DNA of 15,258 bases from Oscillospiraceae bacterium (GTDB lineage Bacteria; Bacillota_A; Clostridia; Oscillospirales; CAG-272). A model generated the notes under the pieces. It ran no database searches. It worked only from the letters and a program-made list of their open reading frames with translations, and was not told the origin of the DNA. The position numbers and the translations under genes are program-made. This document shows positions 1 through 6,012 of this stretch, one piece after another. The stretch spans positions 1 through 15,258 of the forward strand of contig SVSF01000039.1 in assembly GCA_015064425.1 (NCBI GenBank). The letters are read 5' to 3'. The number at the start of each line of letters is the position of its first letter. Position 1 is the first letter of the stretch.

Positions 1-11
1 AGGGCCCTTGG

Positions 12-236
12 ATGCTCGTTGCCATACTTGCACTCTGCGTTGTGTTCCTAATCCCATGTTTTTATGCATTAAAACTTGAGGTTAGCGTTGGCGCTTACAA
101 ATGCCAAAATTGCGGCTTTGAAATTGTGCCTACCTATTCACAAGCGCTTAACGCCATGCACATGGGAACTACCCGTTACCTAAAGTGCCCCAAATGCCAC
201 AAACGCACTTGGTGCAAAAAAGTGTTAAAGAAATAA
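12..236 (+). CDS. Small membrane-anchored zinc-ribbon protein
   Basis: This 74-residue protein has one hydrophobic segment at about residues 2-20, followed by a cytoplasmic-type zinc ribbon. The ribbon has CxxC pairs at C31/C34 and C59/C62, and a further C68. It resembles the short zinc-ribbon membrane proteins common in Clostridia, whose function is unknown. The chosen ATG has a weak AGGG at positions 1-4 with a 7-nt spacer. The frame is also open to the window edge (codons for G-P-W precede it), so the true start could lie upstream and the gene could be 5'-truncated. It is followed at 243 by the first member of the local repeat family and by a hairpin terminator. The metal-binding motif is seen directly; zinc as the ligand is inferred from the pattern. 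Confidence 0.7.
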   Translation: MLVAILALCVVFLIPCFYALKLEVSVGAYKCQNCGFEIVPTYSQALNAMHMGTTRYLKCPKCHKRTWCKKVLKK

Positions 237-242
237 TATTCA

Positions 243-296
243 ATATCTAAATCGGTTCAACATATCAAAAAGAAAAGTCGCGCAAGCGGCTTTTTT
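243..296 (+). terminator. Hairpin terminator with divergent repeat-family member
   Basis: Left arm 273-281 (AAAAGTCGC), GNRA-type loop GCAA 282-285 and right arm 286-294 (GCGGCTTTT), with one T-G wobble, run into a T-tract ending at 296. Just upstream, 243-256 carries the 14-nt core ATATCTAAATCGGT found after each of the first four genes. The AGAAAAGTC leading into the stem matches the stem entry of the larger repeats at 1629 and 2720. It is therefore a divergent member of the same terminator family with a different stem. Confidence 0.8.
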
Positions 297-346
297 ATAT
301 TTTTGAAACTCAATTTTCCGTTGAGAAAGATAATTATTTAAATCGC

Positions 347-375
347 TGTACATCAAAAAACAAATATGTTACAAT
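347..375 (+). promoter_or_regulatory. Probable sigma-A promoter for the XRE regulator
   Basis: A -35-like TGTACA (347-352), a 17-bp spacer and a good -10 TACAAT (370-375). Transcription would start near 382, downstream of the ATG at 366, which supports the ATG at 420 as the real start of the gene. Confidence 0.5.
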
Positions 376-419
376 ACAATCACGGTACCGAATCTATTTT
401 AAATTTAAAGGATCAACTC

Positions 420-1556
420 ATGAAAGAATCAATGGGGCAGATTATAAGAAAATTACGTAAAGAAAGAAACTTAACACAGGAGGAACTTGCAGAGCAGTTG
501 AATATTACCTATCAAGCGGTAAGCCGTTGGGAAAACGAAACGGGAATGCCCGATATATCTCAGATTATACCTCTTGCAAATGTTTTCGGGGTTTCTGTTG
601 ACGTTCTTTTTGGTACACAAAACATTAACCAGGATGATGAAGTGAAACGAATCATTGAGGAAGCCTCAGCACCCCTTAGCCTCAACTATAAAACCAAAGA
701 AGAGGAGTTTGAAGCTTTAAAAAAAGAATATGAAATATATATGGAAGCTTTAAAAACTTATCCTAACAGTGTTCCTCTTTTATATACCTCTCTTTTAACC
801 GGTTATATTCTTTCGTGTGAGTATTCAGGATGCGGAGACAGTCAGAAAGCAACATCGCTGCGCCGTGAATGTATACGCAAAGGTAATGTTATTTTGAATA
901 CTTGTAAGGACGTTTTAAAGCTTATGGAAACACATAAACAGCTTGTAAATGTTTATGTTTCTTTAGGTGATTTTGAAAACGCAGAGCAGCATGCAAAAGA
1001 ATTACCCGGAGAATATATTAATTCAGGAAGTACGGTGGCATATATAAAAAGTCACAAAGGCGACACAGAGGGCGCCATCGCAGAACATGCCTGCAATATC
1101 TCTCAGATATTGAATCTGTTTGAAGATGAGGTGCTTTGCATTGGTAATGAATATTTTTATAAAGGACAATACCAAGATGCCATCCGTTGTTATAAATCCT
1201 TATACGATATGATTTCGGTTATATATGATAACGAGGAATATACACCGCCTTATCATACGCATACAGTAGGCGATTTTATTGCAAGGTGCTATATCAAGCT
1301 CGGTTTATATGACGAGGCGGTTAAATGGATTTGGAAAGATTACGAGCATCTATGTAAAAATGCAAAGCATTACAATAAAAAAGAACGTGTTGAAACACCT
1401 TTGCTTCGCGGACGTACTTTTGAGTTTTTTGGAGAGGCAATGGATGTAAAGGTACAAATGAATTATCTTAAATTTCCTATATATGAAGCGTTAAAAGATC
1501 ATCCGAGTTACTTAGAGCTTCTTGAAAAACTGAATAATTCAGATAGATATGACTAA
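420..1556 (+). CDS. XRE-family HTH regulator with TPR-like helical C-terminus
   Basis: This is a 378-residue DNA-binding protein. Residues about 5-60 form a Cro/C1-type helix-turn-helix with the sequence features LTQEELAEQLNITYQAVSRW and the DVLFG ending typical of clostridial XRE regulators. The remaining roughly 310 residues are helical with TPR-like repeats, clearest at about 241-264 (GQYQDAIRCY) and 284-305 (GLYDEAVKW). An in-frame ATG at 366 lies upstream, but 420 is preferred: AAGGA at 408-412 sits 7 nt before it, and the likely -10 box overlaps the ATG at 366. An HTH joined to a TPR domain recalls peptide-sensing regulators such as RRNPP proteins. No peptide gene is seen beside it, so the ligand and targets are unknown. 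It stands alone, with its own promoter and the repeat-borne terminator downstream. Confidence 0.85.
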   Translation: MKESMGQIIRKLRKERNLTQEELAEQLNITYQAVSRWENETGMPDISQIIPLANVFGVSVDVLFGTQNINQDDEVKRIIEEASAPLSLNYKTKEEEFEALKKEYEIYMEALKTYPNSVPLLYTSLLTGYILSCEYSGCGDSQKATSLRRECIRKGNVILNTCKDVLKLMETHKQLVNVYVSLGDFENAEQHAKELPGEYINSGSTVAYIKSHKGDTEGAIAEHACNISQILNLFEDEVLCIGNEYFYKGQYQDAIRCYKSLYDMISVIYDNEEYTPPYHTHTVGDFIARCYIKLGLYDEAVKWIWKDYEHLCKNAKHYNKKERVETPLLRGRTFEFFGEAMDVKVQMNYLKFPIYEALKDHPSYLELLEKLNNSDRYD

Positions 1557-1628
1557 CCGCATTATAACAATCGTAACTGGAAAACTTTCACTGCGGTTTG
1601 ATATATGCGACGGCTTGCCTGTATTTGC
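1557..1628. other. Spacer between the XRE gene and repeat copy A
   Basis: No gene is seen. AACCGC at 1555-1560, overlapping the stop codon, can pair with GCGGTT at 1593-1598 across a 32-nt loop. Together with 1629-1847 this makes 291 nt between genes, mostly filled by repeat copy A and then the next promoter. Confidence 0.5.
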
Positions 1629-1791
1629 ATCTTTTTCGGCACCTCTACTCAATATTGCGAACCGATTTAGATATCGGCGCAGAAAAGTCCGAAACCACAA
1701 CGGTTTCGGACTTTTTCTATGCAAATTTTTGTAGTTGAATTTCATAGATATCCGCTACCCAAAACGGCTTTCGGGGAGGAATTGAACTAAA
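1629..1791. repeat. Intergenic repeat, copy A (163 bp, terminator-bearing)
   Basis: It aligns without gaps to 2720-2882 (constant offset 1091) with about 16 mismatches in 163 positions. The stretch from about 1657 to 1729 has only one mismatch. From left to right it has a diverged left arm, the core ACCGATTTAGATAT (1661-1674), a perfect hairpin terminator (1683-1716), and a right part containing GATATCC and CCAAAACGGCTTTCGG. The conserved ends are about 1629 and 1791. It lies after the XRE gene and before the promoter of the next gene. The antisense reading frame through it is conserved between copies only because the DNA is repeated. Confidence 0.9.
1683..1716. terminator. Perfect 14-bp hairpin terminator in repeat copy A
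   Basis: AAAAGTCCGAAACC (1683-1696), loop ACAAC, then GGTTTCGGACTTTT (1702-1715) and a further T. The A-tract on one side and T-tract on the other make it potentially bidirectional. Confidence 0.9.
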
Positions 1792-1796
1792 ATATA

Positions 1797-1825
1797 TTGC
1801 TTAAAATGCTACTTTGTGCTAAAAT
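1797..1825 (+). promoter_or_regulatory. Sigma-A promoter for the membrane protein at 1848
   Basis: TTGCTT (1797-1802), a 17-bp spacer and TAAAAT (1820-1825). It begins a few bases after the end of repeat copy A, so this gene is transcribed independently of the one upstream. Confidence 0.65.
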
Positions 1826-1847
1826 ACTTACAAGGGAGGAATTTTAA

Positions 1848-2714
1848 ATGAGAAATCTAACAATCAAAAGAGAAAAAAGTTTTGTGGGTAGTCTTGCAAA
1901 AATGAAAGTTTATATAGAAGACCCCACTTCAAATGAGATATGCATAAACGATATATCCTGTCGTAAAATTGGCGATTTAAAAAACGGAGAAGAAAAAACC
2001 TTTCAAATTGATGAACAAGAGGCAAAGATATACGTAATTGCGGATAAGTTGAGTAAAAACTATTGCAATGAATTTTATCAACTTCCCGCAGGTCAAGAAG
2101 ATGTTTTCCTTTCTGGAAAAAATAAATTCAACCCTGCCAATGGAAATGCATTTCGTTTTGATAACAACGAAAGCGAAGAAACTATTGCAAGCCGCAAGCG
2201 TGGCGCACGAAAAGGTTTATTAATTTTAATAGTAGCTCCTATTGTTGGTGCTGTCATCGGTTATTCGATTACTTCTAATCTTTTTTCAAATAAGACACCG
2301 GATCCGAAAGATTTTTCTTCAAATGGAATGACCATAACATTGACTGATGAGTTTGTAAAAACTGATGTTGAGAATTATACCGTTGCATACGATTCAAAAA
2401 ATGTAGTTGTATTTGCATTGAAAGAAGCATTTACATTAGCAGAAGGTTTTCAAGATTATACTTTAGAACAATACGGTAATTTGGTATTACAAAATAATAA
2501 CCTTTCTTCATCTAAAATAGGAGATAAGGAAGGGTTAATTGGGTTTGAATATGAATTCACAAATCCCGACACAAAGGATACATATAAATACTTTTCGTTT
2601 GTTTATAAATCAAACGATGCATTTTGGTTGGTACAGTTCGCTACCCTAACAGAAAATGTTGATGAGTACAGTTCTAAAATTATTAAATGGGCAAAAACTA
2701 TTTCTTTTGAATAA
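1848..2714 (+). CDS. Single-pass membrane protein of unknown function
   Basis: This 288-residue protein begins at an ATG preceded by GGGAGGA (1834-1840) at 7 nt. Residues 1-115 look like a soluble beta-rich domain with the features KVYIEDP and KNGEEKTF. A basic stretch (RKRGARKG) is followed by one hydrophobic helix at about 124-141. The last roughly 140 residues form a second domain that would lie outside the cell if the basic stretch stays inside. Its pattern (GMTITLTDEF at the start, WLVQFAT near the end, final KIIKWAKTISF) resembles the small extracytoplasmic PsbP/Mog1-like domains often seen in Firmicute lipoproteins and membrane proteins. That similarity is an impression and was not tested. 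Similar hypothetical proteins appear to be frequent in Clostridia. No catalytic residues are recognised. The gene is monocistronic, between its own promoter and repeat copy B. Confidence 0.85.
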   Translation: MRNLTIKREKSFVGSLAKMKVYIEDPTSNEICINDISCRKIGDLKNGEEKTFQIDEQEAKIYVIADKLSKNYCNEFYQLPAGQEDVFLSGKNKFNPANGNAFRFDNNESEETIASRKRGARKGLLILIVAPIVGAVIGYSITSNLFSNKTPDPKDFSSNGMTITLTDEFVKTDVENYTVAYDSKNVVVFALKEAFTLAEGFQDYTLEQYGNLVLQNNNLSSSKIGDKEGLIGFEYEFTNPDTKDTYKYFSFVYKSNDAFWLVQFATLTENVDEYSSKIIKWAKTISFE

Positions 2715-2719
2715 TTGAT

Positions 2720-2882
2720 ATCTTTTTCGGTGCAACTTGTCAACAATGCGAACCGATTTAGATATCGGTGCAGAAAAGTCCGAAACCACAACGGTTTCGG
2801 ACTTTTTCTATGCAAATTTTCATAGTTGAATTTCATAGATATCCTACGCCCAAAACGGCTTTCGGGGAGGACTTGAACTAAA
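2720..2882. repeat. Intergenic repeat, copy B (163 bp, terminator-bearing)
   Basis: This is the second copy of the element at 1629-1791, about 90% identical and without gaps. It begins only 5 nt after the preceding stop codon. Here the left arm is better preserved: GATATC...CGGTGC at 2717-2732 is the imperfect inverted partner of GCGAACCG...GATATC at 2748-2766. The left third can therefore fold on itself before the terminator hairpin. The right part again carries GATATCC (2838-2844) and CCAAAACGGCTTTCGG. Confidence 0.9.
2774..2807. terminator. Perfect 14-bp hairpin terminator in repeat copy B
   Basis: Arms 2774-2787 and 2793-2806 with loop ACAAC, identical to the hairpin in copy A and flanked by A and T tracts. 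It serves the membrane protein gene at 1848. Confidence 0.9.
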
Positions 2883-2899
2883 TCTCAAATTAATATTAG

Positions 2900-2928
2900 T
2901 GGAAAAATTGTAGTTTTTATGATATAAT
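2900..2928 (+). promoter_or_regulatory. Extended -10 promoter for the small exported protein
   Basis: TGGAAA (2900-2905) is 17 bp upstream of a consensus TATAAT (2923-2928). TGA at 2920-2922 gives an extended -10 (TGn). AGGAGG at 2957-2962 follows, 7 nt before the ATG. Confidence 0.65.
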
Positions 2929-2969
2929 TAATTTAATAAATGAGAATTTGACGAATAGGAGGTTTTTCT

Positions 2970-3359
2970 ATGAAAAGTTTTGTTAGTTTAGCGATGATAT
3001 TTCTATTATCTATTACCTATCGTGGATGCTCGGCTCCGCCGACAGATAAGGCTGAATTGCCTTCGTTTTCTTATGAAGAAGAACTTCTTGAATATGCAGA
3101 AGATTCTGCCAATGTAAAGCGTGATAACTTTGTTAACATTGAGGAGCTTGAAAGCGTAATCATCACAGACCTTGATGCGGTAGATCAAGCAATCAAAGAA
3201 TACACGCTTGACAACGTCAGTCCTTATTATCGAGTTTTCTTTGACCCAGATACTAATGTGTGGAAGGTTGTATTTAACTATTATGATGAGGATCTCGCCA
3301 AGCAAGCTGTTTACATGAATGAAATGGGGAAAACTTTATTGATCGTATATATAGAATAA
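2970..3359 (+). CDS. Small exported, possibly lipid-anchored protein
   Basis: This 129-residue protein starts at an ATG with an ideal AGGAGG at 2957-2962. The N-terminus has one basic residue (K2), a hydrophobic run (residues 4-16) and a cysteine at position 20 followed by S-A-P-P. That is the layout of a lipoprotein signal peptide. The residues before the cysteine are Y-R-G, a poor lipobox, because LSA or LAG is expected, so lipidation is uncertain. The mature part is acidic, rich in glutamate and aspartate, and contains VFFDPDTNVWKVVFNY, a strand pair typical of small extracellular domains. No family is recognised. The gene is monocistronic, with its own promoter, and is followed 29 nt later by the fourth repeat-family member. 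Confidence 0.75.
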   Translation: MKSFVSLAMIFLLSITYRGCSAPPTDKAELPSFSYEEELLEYAEDSANVKRDNFVNIEELESVIITDLDAVDQAIKEYTLDNVSPYYRVFFDPDTNVWKVVFNYYDEDLAKQAVYMNEMGKTLLIVYIE

Positions 3360-3387
3360 ATTCCAATTTATTGAATTATCTCTTGCA

Positions 3388-3420
3388 GATATCTAAATCG
3401 GTGCTACGAGCCAAAACGAA
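3388..3420. repeat. Deleted member of the intergenic repeat family
   Basis: GATATCTAAATCGGTGC (3388-3404) carries the 14-nt core (3389-3402) in the same orientation as the copy at 243 and opposite to copies A and B. It is joined directly to TACGAGCCAAAACG, which resembles the right end of copies A and B (TACGCCCAAAACGG in copy B). It therefore looks like a short form in which the middle, with its terminator, has been lost. Confidence 0.6.
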
Positions 3421-3443
3421 AGACACCCAAGAGGGTGTCTTTT
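3419..3443. terminator. Hairpin terminator after the small exported protein
   Basis: AAAGACACCC (3419-3428), loop AAGA, GGGTGTCTTT (3433-3442), ending in a short T run. The stem sequence differs from those in the two large repeats. Confidence 0.8.
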
Positions 3444-3522
3444 GCATTTTGTATGTGGAGACGTAATCTGTCTTTCTCGGAGAAAAGTGCGGATACTTGC
3501 CAAGAGGAAAAATATTTTCGGA

Positions 3523-3551
3523 TTGTAAAGTGCCAGGTTTCATGTTATAAT
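3523..3551 (+). promoter_or_regulatory. Strong promoter for the TIR-Sel1 gene
   Basis: TTGTAA (3523-3528), a 17-bp spacer, TATAAT (3546-3551), and an extended -10 TGT at 3543-3545. Transcription would start near 3557, leaving a leader of about 120 nt. The leader holds a small hairpin CACATA-TTT-TATGTG (3576-3590) and a GTGAGC...GCTCAC pair that could bring its two ends together. No known riboswitch is recognised. The stretch 3444-3522 shows nothing further. Confidence 0.65.
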
Positions 3552-3678
3552 CGTTACGTTTATAGGTGAGCTTTACACATATTTTATGTGATAGTAAAAC
3601 TCTTTTCATAAATTCTTACTTTGGGAATAAATGAGGCTCACTGTTTATTGATACTGTGAAAACGAGGAGGCGCAAGCT

Positions 3679-5259
3679 TTGTCTAAAGATATTTTTATTT
3701 CTTACAGAAACGACGGTTGCAGCAATCAGTTTGCCCACAGATTGGCAGACGATCTTATGGGTATGGGATACAGCGTTTATTTTAATCCGAATGAGCAGCA
3801 CAGCGACTGTTTTCCCGAACGTTTAAAAAATGCCGTATGCGACTGCAAGGATTTCCTTCTTGTTCTTTCTCCCGGCTCTATCGAACGTCTGCAACGAGGC
3901 GACGACGTTGACTGGGTTCGCGAGGAACTGCTTACCGCAAAGAATAACGGGAAAAATATAATTCCCGTTTTGGTAGATGGCGCGACGATGCCTGCACGCC
4001 CCGAAGATATGCCCGAAAGCTTGAGATTTCTGCCTTACGTGGATGCGATCACTCTGCCTGACGAATATAAAAATTCTCCGTTTACATCATTGCTGGTCGG
4101 TCTTAATTCCAAACGGGATGGGCAGGATAGATATAAGGATGCTTTTAACAGTAATCCGGATTATCCGGTAAATGAGATATTTAAAGAATTAAGCGACGAG
4201 GCAAAAGCGGGCAGTGTGGAGTCTATGTACGAGCTTGCGATGATGCACTATTACGGGGTGACCTCTGCCGAAGGGCAGTCAGCTTGGGATTATGAGCAGG
4301 CTGTTTATTGGCTTCGCCGGGTATCGGAGGCAGACCATCCTCTCTGTCACGAGGCGGAGAACATTCTTGCCCGTATGTACTATAACGGTACTGTTCCGGC
4401 AGAGCCTCAGTCATATGAAAAATCAATGGAATATATAGAACGCGCCGCTCCATACAGTGAATATGCCAAGGGTCAGAAAGCATATCACTTGAGAGAGGGA
4501 ATAGGATGTGAATTTGATTTCCGTAAGTATCTGGATTTTCTCAAAGAGGGATTTGATAAGGGCGATAATATGAGAGCGATCGGTCTTGCAAATTTCTATA
4601 TTAAGTACGGAAAGTACGATGAGGCTATGGCAGTTTATGATTCTATAGAGAATTTGACACCCGATATAAATTATCAGATAGGTATGCTTTACCGCAACGG
4701 CGTGCTTTCCGACCCTCCCAAGCCTGACTTTATGCAAGCGGCATATTATTTACGGAATGCGGCTGACGGTAATCATATTATGGCTGCTTACGAATACGGT
4801 ATGCTTTGCTTCCGTCCTACGGGAAGATTTCGTAAGGATTTCCGCAGTGCAGAAAAATATTTAAAAATAGCGGCAGACGGAGGGCTTGCCAATGCGCAGT
4901 ATGTGCTTGGCTTTATGTACGCATCCGGGCACGTTACCAGAGATTTGGCAAAGGCAGTGGAATATTATGAAAAAGCAAGAGCACAGGGCCATTCCTTTTC
5001 CGCAATGGAACTTGCTTCATTGTATCAGCAGCCTGAGGTTCAGAACTATCAACGTGCATACGAATGCGCTCTAATGGCGGCAGAGCACAGTATAGCAGAA
5101 GGAGAATTTCTTTTGGCAAACCTGCTCTTTTTAGGGCGTGGCTGCGAGCCCAATATTAATAAGGCCTATGACTTTTACTGCCGCGCATATAATCACGGAA
5201 TTCACTATGCGTCGGTAATGATGGCACGCGTCGAAAAGCTCAAAAAAGGAAAAAACTAA
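3679..5259 (+). CDS. TIR-domain protein with Sel1-like repeats
   Basis: This 526-residue protein starts at TTG (3679), chosen because GAGGAGG (3664-3670) lies 8 nt upstream and the TIR domain begins at once with DIFISYR. The TIR domain covers about residues 1-130. It contains the LADDL helix, FLLVLSPGS, and WVREEL with W79 and E83, the position of the catalytic glutamate in NAD-cleaving TIR enzymes, followed by GKNIIPVLVDG. Residues about 165-520 are tandem Sel1-like repeats, for example YEYGMLCF, AEKYLKIAADGGLANAQYVLGFMYASG and AVEYYEKARAQG-type units, which form a helical solenoid for protein contacts. No membrane segment is present, so it is cytoplasmic. Family knowledge suggests NAD hydrolysis triggered through the repeat domain, as in some anti-phage TIR proteins. 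A scaffold or signalling role is equally possible. It is followed 39 nt later by the next gene, probably co-transcribed. Confidence 0.9.
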   Translation: MSKDIFISYRNDGCSNQFAHRLADDLMGMGYSVYFNPNEQHSDCFPERLKNAVCDCKDFLLVLSPGSIERLQRGDDVDWVREELLTAKNNGKNIIPVLVDGATMPARPEDMPESLRFLPYVDAITLPDEYKNSPFTSLLVGLNSKRDGQDRYKDAFNSNPDYPVNEIFKELSDEAKAGSVESMYELAMMHYYGVTSAEGQSAWDYEQAVYWLRRVSEADHPLCHEAENILARMYYNGTVPAEPQSYEKSMEYIERAAPYSEYAKGQKAYHLREGIGCEFDFRKYLDFLKEGFDKGDNMRAIGLANFYIKYGKYDEAMAVYDSIENLTPDINYQIGMLYRNGVLSDPPKPDFMQAAYYLRNAADGNHIMAAYEYGMLCFRPTGRFRKDFRSAEKYLKIAADGGLANAQYVLGFMYASGHVTRDLAKAVEYYEKARAQGHSFSAMELASLYQQPEVQNYQRAYECALMAAEHSIAEGEFLLANLLFLGRGCEPNINKAYDFYCRAYNHGIHYASVMMARVEKLKKGKN

Positions 5260-5298
5260 AGATCGTGACATAGTCGACAGGTTCGCGGGAGAAAAGGA

Positions 5299-5874
5299 AT
5301 GCTGGTAGAACAGTTTGTTATGGCATATAGCGTGGAACAGGATCGGCTGAGGGCAATTTTACCCTCCGGTTTTGATTCTCTCCGTCCTGTGCTCCGTATT
5401 AATGCAGAGATACAGGATAAAGATATGGGATACCTTGAATTTAATACTGCCGTAGAAAAAGACGGAAACAGAGGATGGCTCAACATTGCTTATTGGAATG
5501 ATGTTTCTTTTGAAAGAACGGGAAAAACGGTGGCGTTCAAAACGAGCTTTCTTGAAATATCTTTTACTACTGTCGGTATTGAGGGTTCCTGCCCTGCAGA
5601 AAAGGACAATGACGGATGTTATTTTATCAAAGATACCGAAATAATAAGAAAGCCCGAATGTATAGCTTCAAATAAAGAGTTTTGTGATTGTGAATTTAAA
5701 TGGACTTTTTCCGAGAATGACGCTTATGGGAAGAGCATCGGAAAGACAATACCTGCAATTCCTACGGAGATAATTAAAATTTATCCTAAAGAAATCTTTA
5801 CTGTTGAAAATGCCGCAAAGATCCTATGTCGGCAGGTCTTGGGAGCGTATCTCGTTATATTTGACAGAGAATGA
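5299..5874 (+). CDS. Conserved-looking 191-aa protein, family not recognised
   Basis: The ATG is preceded by GGGAG (5287-5291) at a suitable distance, and no other upstream start fits. The protein is soluble, with no signal peptide or membrane segment. The N-terminal part (FVMAYSVEQDRLRAILPSGF) has a helix followed by L-P-x-G-F, which recalls the start of acetoacetate-decarboxylase-like and DUF2071-like beta-barrel proteins. This is a weak visual similarity only. Other marked features are RGWLNIAYW, an acidic-glycine loop GSCPAEKDNDGCYF, and a cysteine pair CDC at about 133-135. Six cysteines in all leave metal binding open. It lies 39 nt after the TIR-Sel1 gene in the same direction with no visible promoter or terminator between, so the two are probably an operon. 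Whether they act together is inference from position. Confidence 0.75.
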   Translation: MLVEQFVMAYSVEQDRLRAILPSGFDSLRPVLRINAEIQDKDMGYLEFNTAVEKDGNRGWLNIAYWNDVSFERTGKTVAFKTSFLEISFTTVGIEGSCPAEKDNDGCYFIKDTEIIRKPECIASNKEFCDCEFKWTFSENDAYGKSIGKTIPAIPTEIIKIYPKEIFTVENAAKILCRQVLGAYLVIFDRE

Positions 5875-5914
5875 AAGAACATTGATTTTAGGGCAAAGTA
5901 AATATACGAATATT

Positions 5915-5943
5915 ATCGGGAGCAGCTTTATGCTGCTCCCGAT
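5915..5943. terminator. Strong hairpin closing the TIR operon, without a U-tract
   Basis: ATCGGGAGCAGC (5915-5926), loop TTTAT, then GCTGCTCCCGAT (5932-5943): a perfect 12-bp stem. It is followed by CTAGTGA rather than a T-run, so it is not a textbook intrinsic terminator. It may still end transcription or protect the 3' end. Confidence 0.6.
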
Positions 5944-5983
5944 CTAGTGAATATTAAGAATATATGAATTTTTAAAAATCTCA

Positions 5984-6012
5984 TTGACACGTCTTGTCTA
6001 ATGTGGTAGACT
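5984..6012 (+). promoter_or_regulatory. Promoter of the BlaI-M56 operon
   Basis: A consensus TTGACA (5984-5989), a 17-bp spacer, and TAGACT (6007-6012) as the -10. The -10 box overlaps the right half of the first operator dyad. Transcription would start near 6018-6020, between the two operators. Confidence 0.75.

Noticed and set aside
366..419. Upstream ATG start for the XRE regulator
   Set aside because: It overlaps the probable -10 box and has no ribosome binding site, whereas the ATG at 420 has AAGGA at the right distance.
1539..1745. Minus-strand open frame over repeat copy A, with a similar frame over copy B (2603-2836), sharing KSPKPLWFRTFL
   Set aside because: The shared protein sequence follows from the repeated DNA and reads straight through the terminator hairpin. 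There is no ribosome binding site. It is a typical false protein from an intergenic repeat.
1720..1795. Possible integron attC site or truncated tRNA end in the right part of the repeat (GTTGAAT; GGAATTGAAC resembling a reverse T-arm)
   Set aside because: GTTGAAT fits GTTRRRY, but no matching RYYYAAC partner or attC-like fold was found. The T-arm resemblance has no paired stem or acceptor. No integrase is in the window.
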